Assembly: GCF_014653155.1 (NCBI RefSeq) | Contig: NZ_BNAF01000005.1 | Coordinates: 265,719 to 329,718, forward strand | DNA from: Sphingobacterium griseoflavum | Lineage (GTDB): Bacteria > Bacteroidota > Bacteroidia > Sphingobacteriales > Sphingobacteriaceae | Length of the DNA: 64,000 bases | Direction of reading: 5' to 3' | Shown here: positions 36,432 to 44,844 of the stretch, piece by piece | How the letters are laid out: every line of letters starts with the position of its first letter | How positions within the stretch are numbered: the first letter of the stretch is position 1 | Position numbers and translations under genes: made by a program | The notes under the pieces: model-generated | Databases searched by the model: none | Seen by the model: only the letters and a program-made list of their open reading frames with translations | What the model was told of the DNA's origin: nothing

Positions 36432-37712
36432 TTATAACGCAGCAACTGCTGGCAATTTCTTGACCAGCAACTGACAGGTGTAGCTATCTTTTAACTCCCT
36501 AACAATTTGCTTATTGATCAATACACGTTCAATGGTTTCTTGATTAAAATAGCGGATAGTAATCAATTCTAATCCTCGTTCTACCGAAATCTTGTAACGT
36601 TTTTCCAACGCTTCCATCAAGGTATCAATATTTGCTCCGGTATCGTCTACACTTACACAAAAACTAATAGCACTGTTGTGCATCATATTGATTTTGATAC
36701 GATTATGGTGGAAGAGATTGAATATATGGCTCAGGTTGTCTTCCACGATAAAGGAAAAATCGCGAGGCTGAATATTGATGAATACCTGATTGACCTTAAA
36801 GATAAAGGAGGGTATAGGCAAGCCTTGGTTCGTGCTACGGATATAGGTTCCAGGTTCTGCCGGATTCAAGAACGAACGCACATTTAAGGCGATCTTTTTG
36901 TTTTGCAGCGGTTTTATGGTTTTGGGGTGGATAACCGTTGCACCATAGTAGGTCAATTCAATAGCGTCCGTATAGGAAAGCTCGGGTATCAGCTCGGTAT
37001 GGTCAAACCATTTGGGATCTGCGTTCAAGACGCCCGGGACATCTTTCCAGATGGTGATATCATCGGCGTTTAGGCAAGACGCAAAAATAGCAGCCGAATA
37101 ATCTGATCCTTCACGTCCCAATGTGGTGGTGAAGTTTTCTGATGTAGAGCCAATGAACCCTTGCGTGATGATGACATGCTCGTCTAAAATCGTCGGAAGA
37201 TCACGACGGATCTTTTCTTCAGTTTTCTCCCAATCTACAGCGGCTTCGCGGTGGGTATTATCCGTGAAAATGTAGTCGCGAGCATCGAGCCATTTTGCGG
37301 CGATACCGCTGTGCAAGGCATAAGCTGCAAGAATTTTTGACGAGGCAAGTTCGCCGGTAGATACGATCTGATCGAAGAGGTAATCGTAGGTATCCTGCGG
37401 TTCTTCTTCCAATATCCATTCCACTTCCACAAAACAGTTGGCGATCTCGTCGAAAATAGGATGATTAGGATTGTCGAAAAGGTTGGCCAGTATGTGATGG
37501 TGCCAGTCTTTGACGGCATCCAATCGGGCAAAGGCTTCGCCGGTTTGGTCAACGTAGTGCTGTGTAACTTCCATCAGACGATCGGTGGTTTTTCCCATAG
37601 CCGAAACGACGACCAACAACTCATCTTTTTTATAGTTTGCAACGATGTGCGCCACATTTTTTATACTCTCCGCATCTTTTACCGATGCGCCTCCAAATTT
37701 AAATACTTGCAT
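36432..37712 (-). CDS. Aspartate kinase
   Basis: A 426-residue monofunctional aspartokinase, which phosphorylates aspartate for lysine, methionine and threonine synthesis. The kinase domain starts with QVFKFGGASVKDAESI and has FTTTLGREGSDYSAA and PGVLNADPKWF; two ACT-type domains form the C-terminal 130 residues. Length is close to family members in Bacteroidota without a homoserine dehydrogenase half. Feedback inhibition through ACT domains is expected. Confidence 0.93.
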   Translation of the reverse strand: MQVFKFGGASVKDAESIKNVAHIVANYKKDELLVVVSAMGKTTDRLMEVTQHYVDQTGEAFARLDAVKDWHHHILANLFDNPNHPIFDEIANCFVEVEWILEEEPQDTYDYLFDQIVSTGELASSKILAAYALHSGIAAKWLDARDYIFTDNTHREAAVDWEKTEEKIRRDLPTILDEHVIITQGFIGSTSENFTTTLGREGSDYSAAIFASCLNADDITIWKDVPGVLNADPKWFDHTELIPELSYTDAIELTYYGATVIHPKTIKPLQNKKIALNVRSFLNPAEPGTYIRSTNQGLPIPSFIFKVNQVFINIQPRDFSFIVEDNLSHIFNLFHHNRIKINMMHNSAISFCVSVDDTGANIDTLMEALEKRYKISVERGLELITIRYFNQETIERVLINKQIVRELKDSYTCQLLVKKLPAVAAL

Positions 37713-37728
37713 TTAATGAATGATAAGG

Positions 37729-38577
37729 TTAGGTTTTATCCGATAGTCCATCAAACAACTTGCGTCCTTTTTCCGTCAAGACGTCCAACAGTGCCGAATA
37801 GGGTATGACCAGCGTTGTCGGGCCCTCCGCGTACGATTTTATTTCATACGGATTGTAGTGGAACAGTAAACCATCTTTGGTCAATCCGAAGTTTTCTGGA
37901 AGCACAAAGTTTTCATTGTCAAAAAAATAGGAGCTTCCATATGAAGCTGTATCGGACAAGTTCTCCATTTTTTTGAAACGGCGTTCCGCGATCTGCAATA
38001 ACTGTGTTGTATCGGCAACCAAATCTGTTAAAGCGAGCCGTTTTTTCGCAGGCACATCAAAAGAAAACCACAGTTCAATTTCCATACCGTGTGCTCCCCC
38101 TGTATAGTCGTTGATAGCAGTCTGCAGTGTCAAGATACCTCCTTCATTTAGGATAACTTTGGAATCTTGGTGTTTGAACCAAGTGTGGAATGCTTCATTT
38201 CCGGCATCGATTTGCTCTTCGGCATACTCGTTAAATCCGCCAAGGAAGCTATCGGATACTTGTTCCACCTTACTTTCTCCATCGATAAAGATTGCCTGTT
38301 GGACTAGATCATTGATTTCTGCTTCGAATACCGGGTAGCGCGCGGTAAATATGGTGGAATCAACCTCCATCTCCGTTCCCGAAAGGTAGGGGCTAAAGGC
38401 TTTAAATTGCTTTATCTCATAATGTAACGTATCTGCTGGCGCTCGCTCGGTTGTTACATGCGACGCCGATTCCGATTTTCGATCAGAAAAACATCCACTA
38501 ACCATCAAGATGGCCAGCGCGAGCAAGAGCAGACGACTCTTGCCTTCTGTTAAAAATTTAAGGACACATTTACCCAT
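37729..38577 (-). CDS. RsiV/DUF3298-domain lipoprotein
   Basis: A 282-residue lipoprotein with signal LLLLALAILMVSGC (Cys at about residue 29). The C-terminal half has the DUF3298 core YTGGAHGMEIELWFSFD and YEIKSYAEGPTTLVIPYSAL found in RsiV-like anti-sigma factors and in secreted proteins of Bacteroidota. No sigma factor gene is nearby, so an anti-sigma role is unlikely. The start overlaps the GNAT gene by 28 nt. Confidence 0.85.
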   Translation of the reverse strand: MGKCVLKFLTEGKSRLLLLALAILMVSGCFSDRKSESASHVTTERAPADTLHYEIKQFKAFSPYLSGTEMEVDSTIFTARYPVFEAEINDLVQQAIFIDGESKVEQVSDSFLGGFNEYAEEQIDAGNEAFHTWFKHQDSKVILNEGGILTLQTAINDYTGGAHGMEIELWFSFDVPAKKRLALTDLVADTTQLLQIAERRFKKMENLSDTASYGSSYFFDNENFVLPENFGLTKDGLLFHYNPYEIKSYAEGPTTLVIPYSALLDVLTEKGRKLFDGLSDKT

Positions 38578-38996
38578 TCACTATCAAAATCTGCTTGGTA
38601 TTTCTTATAAAATGCGATGGCCGGTGCATTCCAATCCAGCACCTGCCACATGATACCGCTGTAACCCTGTTGTTGTGCGAAGGCTATAGTTCTATCCAAG
38701 AGTAATTTTCCGATACCTGCACCGCGCTCATCCGCCGTGACGATCAGATCTTCCAGATACAAACGTCGACCCTTCCACGTTGAATATCGGATATAATACA
38801 AGGCCAAACCAACGATTCGGCTGTTGCGCTCGGCTACAAAAGCTCCCCAAACGGGGTGATCACCGAAACCACTATCGACAAATTCTTCCATGGAAACCGT
38901 TACGGCATGAGGTTGTCGTTCATATTCCGCTAATTCTCGAATTAATTCCAGCATCGCGGGACAATCGTCCATCTGTGCCGCTCTAATTATCACCAT
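38550..38996 (-). CDS. GNAT family N-acetyltransferase
   Basis: A 148-residue single-domain acetyltransferase. The acetyl-CoA loop appears as ADERGAGIGKLLLDRTIAF, with EDLIVTAD just before it and DWNAPAIAFYKKYQ behind, as in the diamine/spermidine acetyltransferase-like group. Substrate unknown. The gene overlaps neighbours on both sides (YggS-like end and RsiV-like start), so these three are one translation unit. Confidence 0.9.
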   Translation of the reverse strand: MVIIRAAQMDDCPAMLELIRELAEYERQPHAVTVSMEEFVDSGFGDHPVWGAFVAERNSRIVGLALYYIRYSTWKGRRLYLEDLIVTADERGAGIGKLLLDRTIAFAQQQGYSGIMWQVLDWNAPAIAFYKKYQADFDSEWVNVSLNF

Positions 38997-39684
38997 CTTT
39001 TAGTTTAAAATGTTTGACCACACGTTTGCCAAAAATAGTACTTCCCAAACGCACCATGGTGCTGCCGTTCTCTATGGCCAATTTGTAGTCGGAAGACATC
39101 CCCATCGAGAGGGTGTCGAAAGACGGTGCATCCCGGTAAAAACTGGTTTTTATGCCGTCAAAAAGCATCTTTAATTCATAGAATTCCTCTTTGATCACTT
39201 TTTGGTTTTCCGTGTTTGTGGCAATACCCATCAGTCCACGGATGCGCACATGTTGCAATGCCGCAAACTCTTCGTCGCGCAACAGCTCGATAAGCTCGGC
39301 ATGGTCCAGTCCGAATTTGCTGTCTTCATCAGCAATGTAAACCTGCAAAAGGCAGTCGATAACCCGATGATGTTTAGCAGCGTGTTTGTTGATCTCCTTC
39401 AACAGTTTAAAGGAATCTACCGATTCAATCATAGCAACAAAAGGGGCGATATACTTGACTTTATTGGTCTGCAAATGTCCGATTAGATGCCAAGAAATAT
39501 CTTTCGGTAGGGCTTCCTGTTTTTCGAGCAACTCCTGTACCATATTTTCACCAAAAACACGTTGGCCGGCTTCGTAGGCTTCCATAATATCCGCATTGGG
39601 TTTTGTTTTGGAGACAGCCACCAGGGTGACGCCCATCGTGTTTAGCTCTTTTTGTAGGGTCTCAATATGTACAGCAATACTCAT
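38983..39684 (-). CDS. YggS/PLPBP family pyridoxal phosphate protein
   Basis: A 233-residue PLP-binding protein involved in PLP homeostasis. It has VAVSKTKPNADIMEAYEAGQ with the PLP-binding Lys and FGENMVQELLEKQE, then WHLIGHLQTNKVKYI and MGMSSDYKLAIENGSTMVRLG. The ATG at 39684 was preferred over a TTG three codons upstream. It overlaps the GNAT gene by 14 nt and is divergent from the DUF4296 lipoprotein gene. Confidence 0.93.
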   Translation of the reverse strand: MSIAVHIETLQKELNTMGVTLVAVSKTKPNADIMEAYEAGQRVFGENMVQELLEKQEALPKDISWHLIGHLQTNKVKYIAPFVAMIESVDSFKLLKEINKHAAKHHRVIDCLLQVYIADEDSKFGLDHAELIELLRDEEFAALQHVRIRGLMGIATNTENQKVIKEEFYELKMLFDGIKTSFYRDAPSFDTLSMGMSSDYKLAIENGSTMVRLGSTIFGKRVVKHFKLKDGDN

Positions 39685-39762
39685 TTCCGTCAAATTTATA
39701 CGTTCAAAACTTTAAAAGTGGTTATTCAGATGCGTTTTTGTAAATTTGTACAAACTTACGAA

Positions 39763-40446
39763 ATGCAACGCTTATTACTTATCATATTGTCTTCGTTTTT
39801 TTTGTTGATCTCCTGCAAAAAATCAATGCCAGATGGAATTTTATCAGAAAAGAAGATGGCCAATTTAATGGCAGACGTGCATTTGTTGGATGGATATTTG
39901 AATACGCTGCCCGTAGACAGTTCGCGAAAGGTGATCGACGGTCTGTATGAAGAGATTTTTCGTCGGTATGGCATTGATTCAACAGCATTTACAAAAAATT
40001 TGAGCTACTATTTTGAGGATCCATCTGCATCCAAGCAGCTATATGTTGACGTCAATAAGAAATTAACGGATTTGGATCGCGATTATCGGGTGGAAGATTC
40101 GTTGGAAAACGCGCGGGTAAGCGATAGTATACGCCAAGTACAGTATTATACGCGTTTGCGCGATGAGGCTTACCAGCTCATTCAGCACGTATACCTGGAT
40201 AGCATTCCGCTAAGCTACCGCACCTACAGAAACGATTTTATGCGCCGCGCGGGCCTAAACTTGAATATTTTCCAGAACGAGGAGGTGCCCGTAACAGAAC
40301 CGGTGCCTTTACCAAGCAGCGACCTGCAACGCCCTGCACCGATATCGGGTGCCGATGCCGTGCCGAAGGCGTTGCCCACGGTGCCCAAATCGGGTTCGAC
40401 AGAACGACTTCTCCCTGTGCCTCAACACAAAGTGGCGCCCAAGTAA
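39763..40446 (+). CDS. DUF4296-domain lipoprotein
   Basis: A 227-residue lipoprotein: signal LLLIILSSFFLLISC (lipobox Cys18) followed by the DUF4296 region (KKMANLMADVHLLDGYLN and F-T-K-N-L-S-Y-Y). The last 50 residues are rich in Pro and Ala. The ATG at 39763 puts the signal at the N-terminus; upstream in-frame starts would bury it. A TAAATTTG box lies at 39741-39748, only 14 nt before the ATG, so the transcript leader would be very short. Function unknown. It is followed 13 nt later by mutS2. Confidence 0.85.
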   Translation: MQRLLLIILSSFFLLISCKKSMPDGILSEKKMANLMADVHLLDGYLNTLPVDSSRKVIDGLYEEIFRRYGIDSTAFTKNLSYYFEDPSASKQLYVDVNKKLTDLDRDYRVEDSLENARVSDSIRQVQYYTRLRDEAYQLIQHVYLDSIPLSYRTYRNDFMRRAGLNLNIFQNEEVPVTEPVPLPSSDLQRPAPISGADAVPKALPTVPKSGSTERLLPVPQHKVAPK

Positions 40447-40459
40447 ATAAAAAAAGAAT

Positions 40460-42838
40460 ATGATTTTCCCTAAAAATGCCCTAGATAAATTGGGTTTTAT
40501 AGAAATTAAAAGCCTGATCAAAGAAAAGTGTCTGAGCGAGCCAGGACGGGAGATGGTAGAAAAAATACAACCGCAAACCAAACTGGATCAAATCGATCGC
40601 TTTTTACGCCAAACGCAAGAATTCAAAGATTTGTTGGAGCATGATGCACCCTTGCCGGTGGATCATCTCTACCCAATAAAGCCCTTGGCAGAAAAGGCCA
40701 GGCTCGAAGGCGCCTTTCTCGCCGAAGAGGAATTTTACCGCATATTGCAGTCGCTCAGGACGGTATACGCTGTTATCCGTTACTTCAATGAACGCGAGGG
40801 GCAGTATACTAATTTGGCCTTGCTCTTCGAGCATCTGCCCATCGAAACAAAAATTGTACGGCAGATTGAAACGGTAATCGATGACCGCGGTAAGATGAAG
40901 GATAATGCCTCGCGTTTGCTGCTGGATATTACCCAACAGATCTTGAAAAGCGAGCAGGAAGCTCGCAAACGCATCGATCAGGTGTTCAAGCAGGCACAAA
41001 ATAACGGGTGGACCGCCGATGGGAACCTGACCGTGCGCGACGGTAGGCTATGTATTCCGATTCTAGCGGAGAACAAACGTAAGCTGAAAGGCTTGATCCA
41101 CGACGAGTCGGCAACAGGTCAAACGGCTTATATTGAGCCGGAAGAGGTGTTTCACCTCAATAATAAGGTACGCGATTTGGAGTTTGAGCGCCGCCGCGAG
41201 GTGATCCGTATCTTAACCGAGCTGACGACTGAGTTGCGCCCTCATGTGCCCCTGCTATTGGCCTATCACGGCCTGTTGAGCAAATTGGATTTTGTACGTG
41301 CCAAGGCATTGTTTGCGATCGATATTGAGGCGCATATGCCTGAACTGTCCAAAGATGCGGAGCTCAATCTGGTGAATGCACGGCATCCATTATTGTTGAT
41401 CGGCGCTAAAAAAGAGCAACATGTCGTTGTTCCCCTGCATATTAAGATTGATCAGCAGGACCGCATAATTCTGGTTTCCGGACCCAATGCCGGGGGAAAG
41501 TCGGTTTGCATGAAGACGGTAGGGCTATTGCAATTGATGGTACAGGCAGGTCTTCTTATCCCAGCGGAAAGCACATCTAAAGTCGGTATCTTTCGGCAGA
41601 TCTTTGCTGATATCGGTGATGACCAGTCGATAGAAAGCGATTTGAGTACATACAGCGCGCACTTATCGAAGATGAAGCATTTTACCGAATTTGCCGATGC
41701 GCGTACCTTGGTGCTCATCGACGAGTTTGGTACGGGCACGGATCCCCTTTTTGGTGGCCCGATGGCAGAGGCGGTGCTCGAAGCGCTCAACAAAAAGAAT
41801 ATTCGCGGCGTGGTGACTACGCACTACTCCAACTTGAAGGTTTTTGCAGCCAATACGGTTGGTTTGGAAAATGCATCCATGCTTTTTGACAACGTGGCCA
41901 TGCGGCCATTGTATATTCTGCAAGTGGGCAAGCCCGGTAGCTCTTATGCCTTTGAGATTGCACAGAAGATCGGCCTTCGGCCTGAGATCTTGGAAGCCGC
42001 CAAGCAGAAGATTGGCACGCAGCAAAAGAAGGTCGATACGTTATTGGTTGATCTCGAGCGCGATAAAAAGCTGGTGCACGATACCAAGATTGCCATCGGC
42101 AAGCGCGAGAAGGAACTGGAAACCCTCAAAGCGGAGTATGAATCGTTGCAAGGGCATCTGGAAGAGAACAAACGACAGCTGCTTCGTGATGCCAAGGAGG
42201 AAGCTCGGCAAATTTTGAAAGATGCCAATAAGCTTGTCGAACACACCATCGCTGAAATTAAATCCGCGCAAGCCGATAAGGAGCGCACCCGCGAACTGCG
42301 ACGTGACCTGCATGCGGCGGTGGACAAGAATACGCAGAAGAAGCCGAGCCCTAAGCCGGCGGAAAGTGCCAACAACGGGTCGGAGGAGCCGATCGAAGTA
42401 GGCGATTGGGTGAAACTGCTTGACGCGGATACGGAAGCGCAAGTGATGGAAGTGGCCAAAGGCAACAATTTGATATTAGCGCTGGGCGACCTGCGCACCG
42501 TGGTCAAGAAAAATAAGGTCATCAAGTTGCGCGGTAAGGAAAAGGCCAAGGTGGTCAAGCGACACCGTGCTATGTCCAGCGACTCGGTAGCCGATTTCCA
42601 ACCTGAGGTTGATGTGCGCGGCATGCGTACCGAAGATGCCCTACGGCAGCTAGAGACTGTATTGGATCGGGCGGTCATGATCGGTTACCCTACCTTAAAG
42701 ATCTTACACGGAAAGGGGGATGGTATCCTCCGTAAATTCGTGCGTGACTACCTCCGTAAATATAGCCATGTATCGCATTTCGAAGACGAACATGCTGATC
42801 GTGGGGGAGATGGCATTACATACGCCTATATAAACTAA
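40460..42838 (+). CDS. mutS2: Endonuclease MutS2
   Basis: A 792-residue MutS2 protein. The Walker A GPNAGGKSVCMKTVG starts at residue 341, followed by LIDEFGTGTDP and THYSNLKVFA; a long coiled region (about residues 510-640) precedes a KOW-like stretch and the C-terminal Smr nuclease domain (VDVRGMRTEDALRQLE, LHGKGDGILR). MutS2 suppresses recombination and/or rescues collided ribosomes in other bacteria. Complete length and normal architecture. It shares a transcription unit with the DUF4296 gene and ends at a terminator. Confidence 0.97.
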   Translation: MIFPKNALDKLGFIEIKSLIKEKCLSEPGREMVEKIQPQTKLDQIDRFLRQTQEFKDLLEHDAPLPVDHLYPIKPLAEKARLEGAFLAEEEFYRILQSLRTVYAVIRYFNEREGQYTNLALLFEHLPIETKIVRQIETVIDDRGKMKDNASRLLLDITQQILKSEQEARKRIDQVFKQAQNNGWTADGNLTVRDGRLCIPILAENKRKLKGLIHDESATGQTAYIEPEEVFHLNNKVRDLEFERRREVIRILTELTTELRPHVPLLLAYHGLLSKLDFVRAKALFAIDIEAHMPELSKDAELNLVNARHPLLLIGAKKEQHVVVPLHIKIDQQDRIILVSGPNAGGKSVCMKTVGLLQLMVQAGLLIPAESTSKVGIFRQIFADIGDDQSIESDLSTYSAHLSKMKHFTEFADARTLVLIDEFGTGTDPLFGGPMAEAVLEALNKKNIRGVVTTHYSNLKVFAANTVGLENASMLFDNVAMRPLYILQVGKPGSSYAFEIAQKIGLRPEILEAAKQKIGTQQKKVDTLLVDLERDKKLVHDTKIAIGKREKELETLKAEYESLQGHLEENKRQLLRDAKEEARQILKDANKLVEHTIAEIKSAQADKERTRELRRDLHAAVDKNTQKKPSPKPAESANNGSEEPIEVGDWVKLLDADTEAQVMEVAKGNNLILALGDLRTVVKKNKVIKLRGKEKAKVVKRHRAMSSDSVADFQPEVDVRGMRTEDALRQLETVLDRAVMIGYPTLKILHGKGDGILRKFVRDYLRKYSHVSHFEDEHADRGGDGITYAYIN

Positions 42839-42843
42839 AGTTT

Positions 42844-42882
42844 AAAAGCCTGCTGGAAATCTCAAATTCTAGCAGGCTTTTT
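42844..42882 (+). terminator. Intrinsic terminator behind mutS2
   Basis: 11-bp stem AAAAGCCTGCT / AGCAGGCTTTT with a 16-nt loop and a T-run at its end, 6 nt behind the stop. Confidence 0.85.
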
Positions 42883-42933
42883 GTAGCAGGATAAGGGATA
42901 AATACGTTTTCAACCTGTGTAACATTAAAACCT

Positions 42934-43191
42934 ATGCGTAATATAATGATCCTTTCCACTCTGGCCCTTTGTGTGTTAAGCGCTTGCTCAACCAGCAAAC
43001 AGACTAAGTCGTTGATCCAAGATTGTCCCGAAGAGAAAATCGTAAACAAAATGCCCATGGTACAAACAGAGGGCAAGTCCGATAAACCTAATAGCTATTT
43101 TATCTATAAAGGCGAGCGTCGCGAAATTGCAGAGTTTGACGAGCAATGGTTAAAGGAAAACTGTGATATCAAGGAAACCGAGGTGCATTAG
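42934..43191 (+). CDS. Small lipoprotein, unknown function
   Basis: An 85-residue protein with signal MILSTLALCVLSAC and lipobox Cys17. The mature part has two more Cys (CPEEK and ENCD), which could form a disulfide, and the segment YFIYKGERREIAEFDEQW. A TACGTTTT near-consensus -7 box lies 30 nt upstream. No family recognised, but a clean lipobox and separate promoter and terminator environment support it. Confidence 0.75.
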   Translation: MRNIMILSTLALCVLSACSTSKQTKSLIQDCPEEKIVNKMPMVQTEGKSDKPNSYFIYKGERREIAEFDEQWLKENCDIKETEVH

Positions 43192-43237
43192 TATCTTAAG
43201 GAGTTTTTGGGAAGAGCTTTTTCTTAAACGGTTTTCC

Positions 43238-43426
43238 AAAAAAAAGCCAATCCTTATCCCTTCCGTCCTCAGCCCGGACAGGGCCTTCTTTTTTTCTAAA
43301 AAAGAAGCAAAAAATCGTCGATGGATTTTTGTTGCATCCTTGTGCGGTTGTGGATAGGCAAATGACTACAGTCGCAACAAAAATGAGGCGACATTTTCGG
43401 TTAAAAAAAGGGGAGAAGCAATAGTA
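43238..43426. repeat. Direct repeat, copy 1 (about 190 bp)
   Basis: Nearly identical to a second copy exactly 240 bp downstream (identical over long blocks such as CTTCCGTCCTCAGCCCGG and GCAAAAAATCGTCGATGG). Contains a 10-bp A/T hairpin (CTTCTTTTTT / AAAAAAGAAG, 43285-43307). Both copies can be read as short open frames, but these have no start signal or composition of a gene. Confidence 0.85.
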
Positions 43427-43477
43427 TTATGGGGCAACCTTTCTGCCGCATGCCGCGTCTAGGCATTGCGCACCATT

Positions 43478-43668
43478 AAAAAAATCCCAACCCTTATCCC
43501 TTCCGTCCTCAGCCCGGACAGGGCCTTCTTTTTTTCTAAAAAAGAAGCAAAAAATCGTCGATGGATTTTTGTTGCATCCTTGTGGGGTAGTGCAGAGGCA
43601 AATGACTACAATTGCAACAAAAATGAGGCGACATGTTCGCTCAACATAGGGGGCAGAGGCAATAGTAT
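43478..43668. repeat. Direct repeat, copy 2 (about 190 bp)
   Basis: Second copy of the element; differences from copy 1 cluster at the end (about 20 mismatches plus a 2-nt indel). The same hairpin is at 43525-43547. The region 43192-43690 holds nothing else that I recognise. Confidence 0.85.
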
Positions 43669-43690
43669 GATACGACGAACGCTTTCGGCA

Positions 43691-44332
43691 TCACATATTA
43701 TTAAAGGCATACACATAGTCTAACGATATGATAGCCTCGCTGGCGCGCCGAATGTTTTTGCGGTTTCCGGTCACTTCGTACACCACGGTAAGGTGCTGTC
43801 CTTTCTTTTCTAGACCTTTGCGCTGTAGGCGAACTTTATGTTCAGACATGAAATGCTCGAATTCGCCCAGATGAGATACCGCAATATCCTGAAACGTTAC
43901 ATGGATTGTACGGACAAAATAAATATCCGCCAATAGCCGCTCAATCTTTTGAAAAAGGGAAAGGACAATAGCCATTATCGCTGTTAATAGCAGTCCTAAA
44001 CTGTATTCTTCAAAGCCTATCATCATGCCGATGGCAGCCATAGACCAAATGACGGCGGCTGTAGTCAAACCCTGTACCGAGAATTTGCCTTGGTAGATCA
44101 CACCGGCACCCAAGAAACCTATGCCGGTAACGATATTAGCGGCAATACGATCGTCAGAGACATTGCCCATGCGCGACAGCAGGGTGAAGACGGTCGATCC
44201 GAAACAGATGAGGATCACGGTGCGAAAGCCCGCGGATTTATTTTTGTATTCCCGCTCAAAACCGACAATCGCGCCACATAAGATGGACATGGCAATGCTT
44301 TGTACTCGGGTATCTTCAAACCATTCAAACAT
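43691..44332 (-). CDS. MgtC/SapB family membrane protein
   Basis: A 213-residue protein with the MgtC membrane domain: AMSILCGAIVGFEREYKNKSAGFRT, then ANIVTGIGFLGAGVIYQG and TTAAVIWSMAAIGMMIGFE. The conserved G-x-E-R-E and the A/G-rich helices are intact. A soluble C-terminal ACT-like part follows (about residues 135-213). Family members help survival at low Mg2+ or in macrophages, with unclear mechanism. It faces the repeat element and the region is otherwise quiet. Confidence 0.9.
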   Translation of the reverse strand: MFEWFEDTRVQSIAMSILCGAIVGFEREYKNKSAGFRTVILICFGSTVFTLLSRMGNVSDDRIAANIVTGIGFLGAGVIYQGKFSVQGLTTAAVIWSMAAIGMMIGFEEYSLGLLLTAIMAIVLSLFQKIERLLADIYFVRTIHVTFQDIAVSHLGEFEHFMSEHKVRLQRKGLEKKGQHLTVVYEVTGNRKNIRRASEAIISLDYVYAFNNM

Positions 44333-44844
44333 ATTGATCTATTATTACGCTGTAAATATACAGGTTTTAGAGAGCACTACGGTCAGGAAAAGGGTCACAC
44401 CTTGCCTTATTTCGGTGTGATTAAGATCGAAGACACGATGTGTCCCTTATAGAAAATATTGGGCAACCAACTTTGACCCCCGCGAGCCTTTTTTTGCTAC
44501 TGTCCGTATTGGATAAGCAGATGTCTATTATAAACAAATTACCCTCCTGATAGCTCAAGTTTGTTAACATGAAGCGCAGCATACTACAAAGAAGTTTTCC
44601 ACACTTGCTAAATTGTTAAAATTTGTTAAAATGATAGTAAATGCATCATTCCATTGAAATTCTCAAAATCAAAATAGCTTAAATTATTCCACCCTTGTAA
44701 ATTTATAAATAGACAAGATTAAATTTTGGAATGAGCCAGCCTAATTCTTTGTACTTCTGTGTATTAAGTTTATGTTAAGTTTCCCAATTATCACCATTGA
44801 TTTCTAACTTTGCAGTACTAATTTTGAAACAACAAAAATTAAGT
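44333..44844. other. Intergenic region upstream of the Oar-like receptor
   Basis: 512 bp, AT-rich, without a plausible gene. It contains a promoter box (44805-44812) and many short A/T runs. A GACAC-GAT-GTGTC element lies near 44430. No riboswitch recognised. Confidence 0.6.
44805..44812 (+). promoter_or_regulatory. -7 box of the Oar-like receptor gene
   Basis: TAACTTTG fits TAnnTTTG exactly and lies 33 nt before the ATG. The -33 partner is weak. Its position shows that the first ATG at 44845 is the true start. Confidence 0.55.

Noticed and set aside
43163..43723. Two short open frames inside the 190-bp repeats
   Set aside because: They share the same repeat-encoded sequence and begin in different flanks; more likely non-coding repeats.
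44797..44844. TTG-initiated extension of the Oar-like receptor
   Set aside because: It begins upstream of the -7 promoter box, so it could not be in the transcript.
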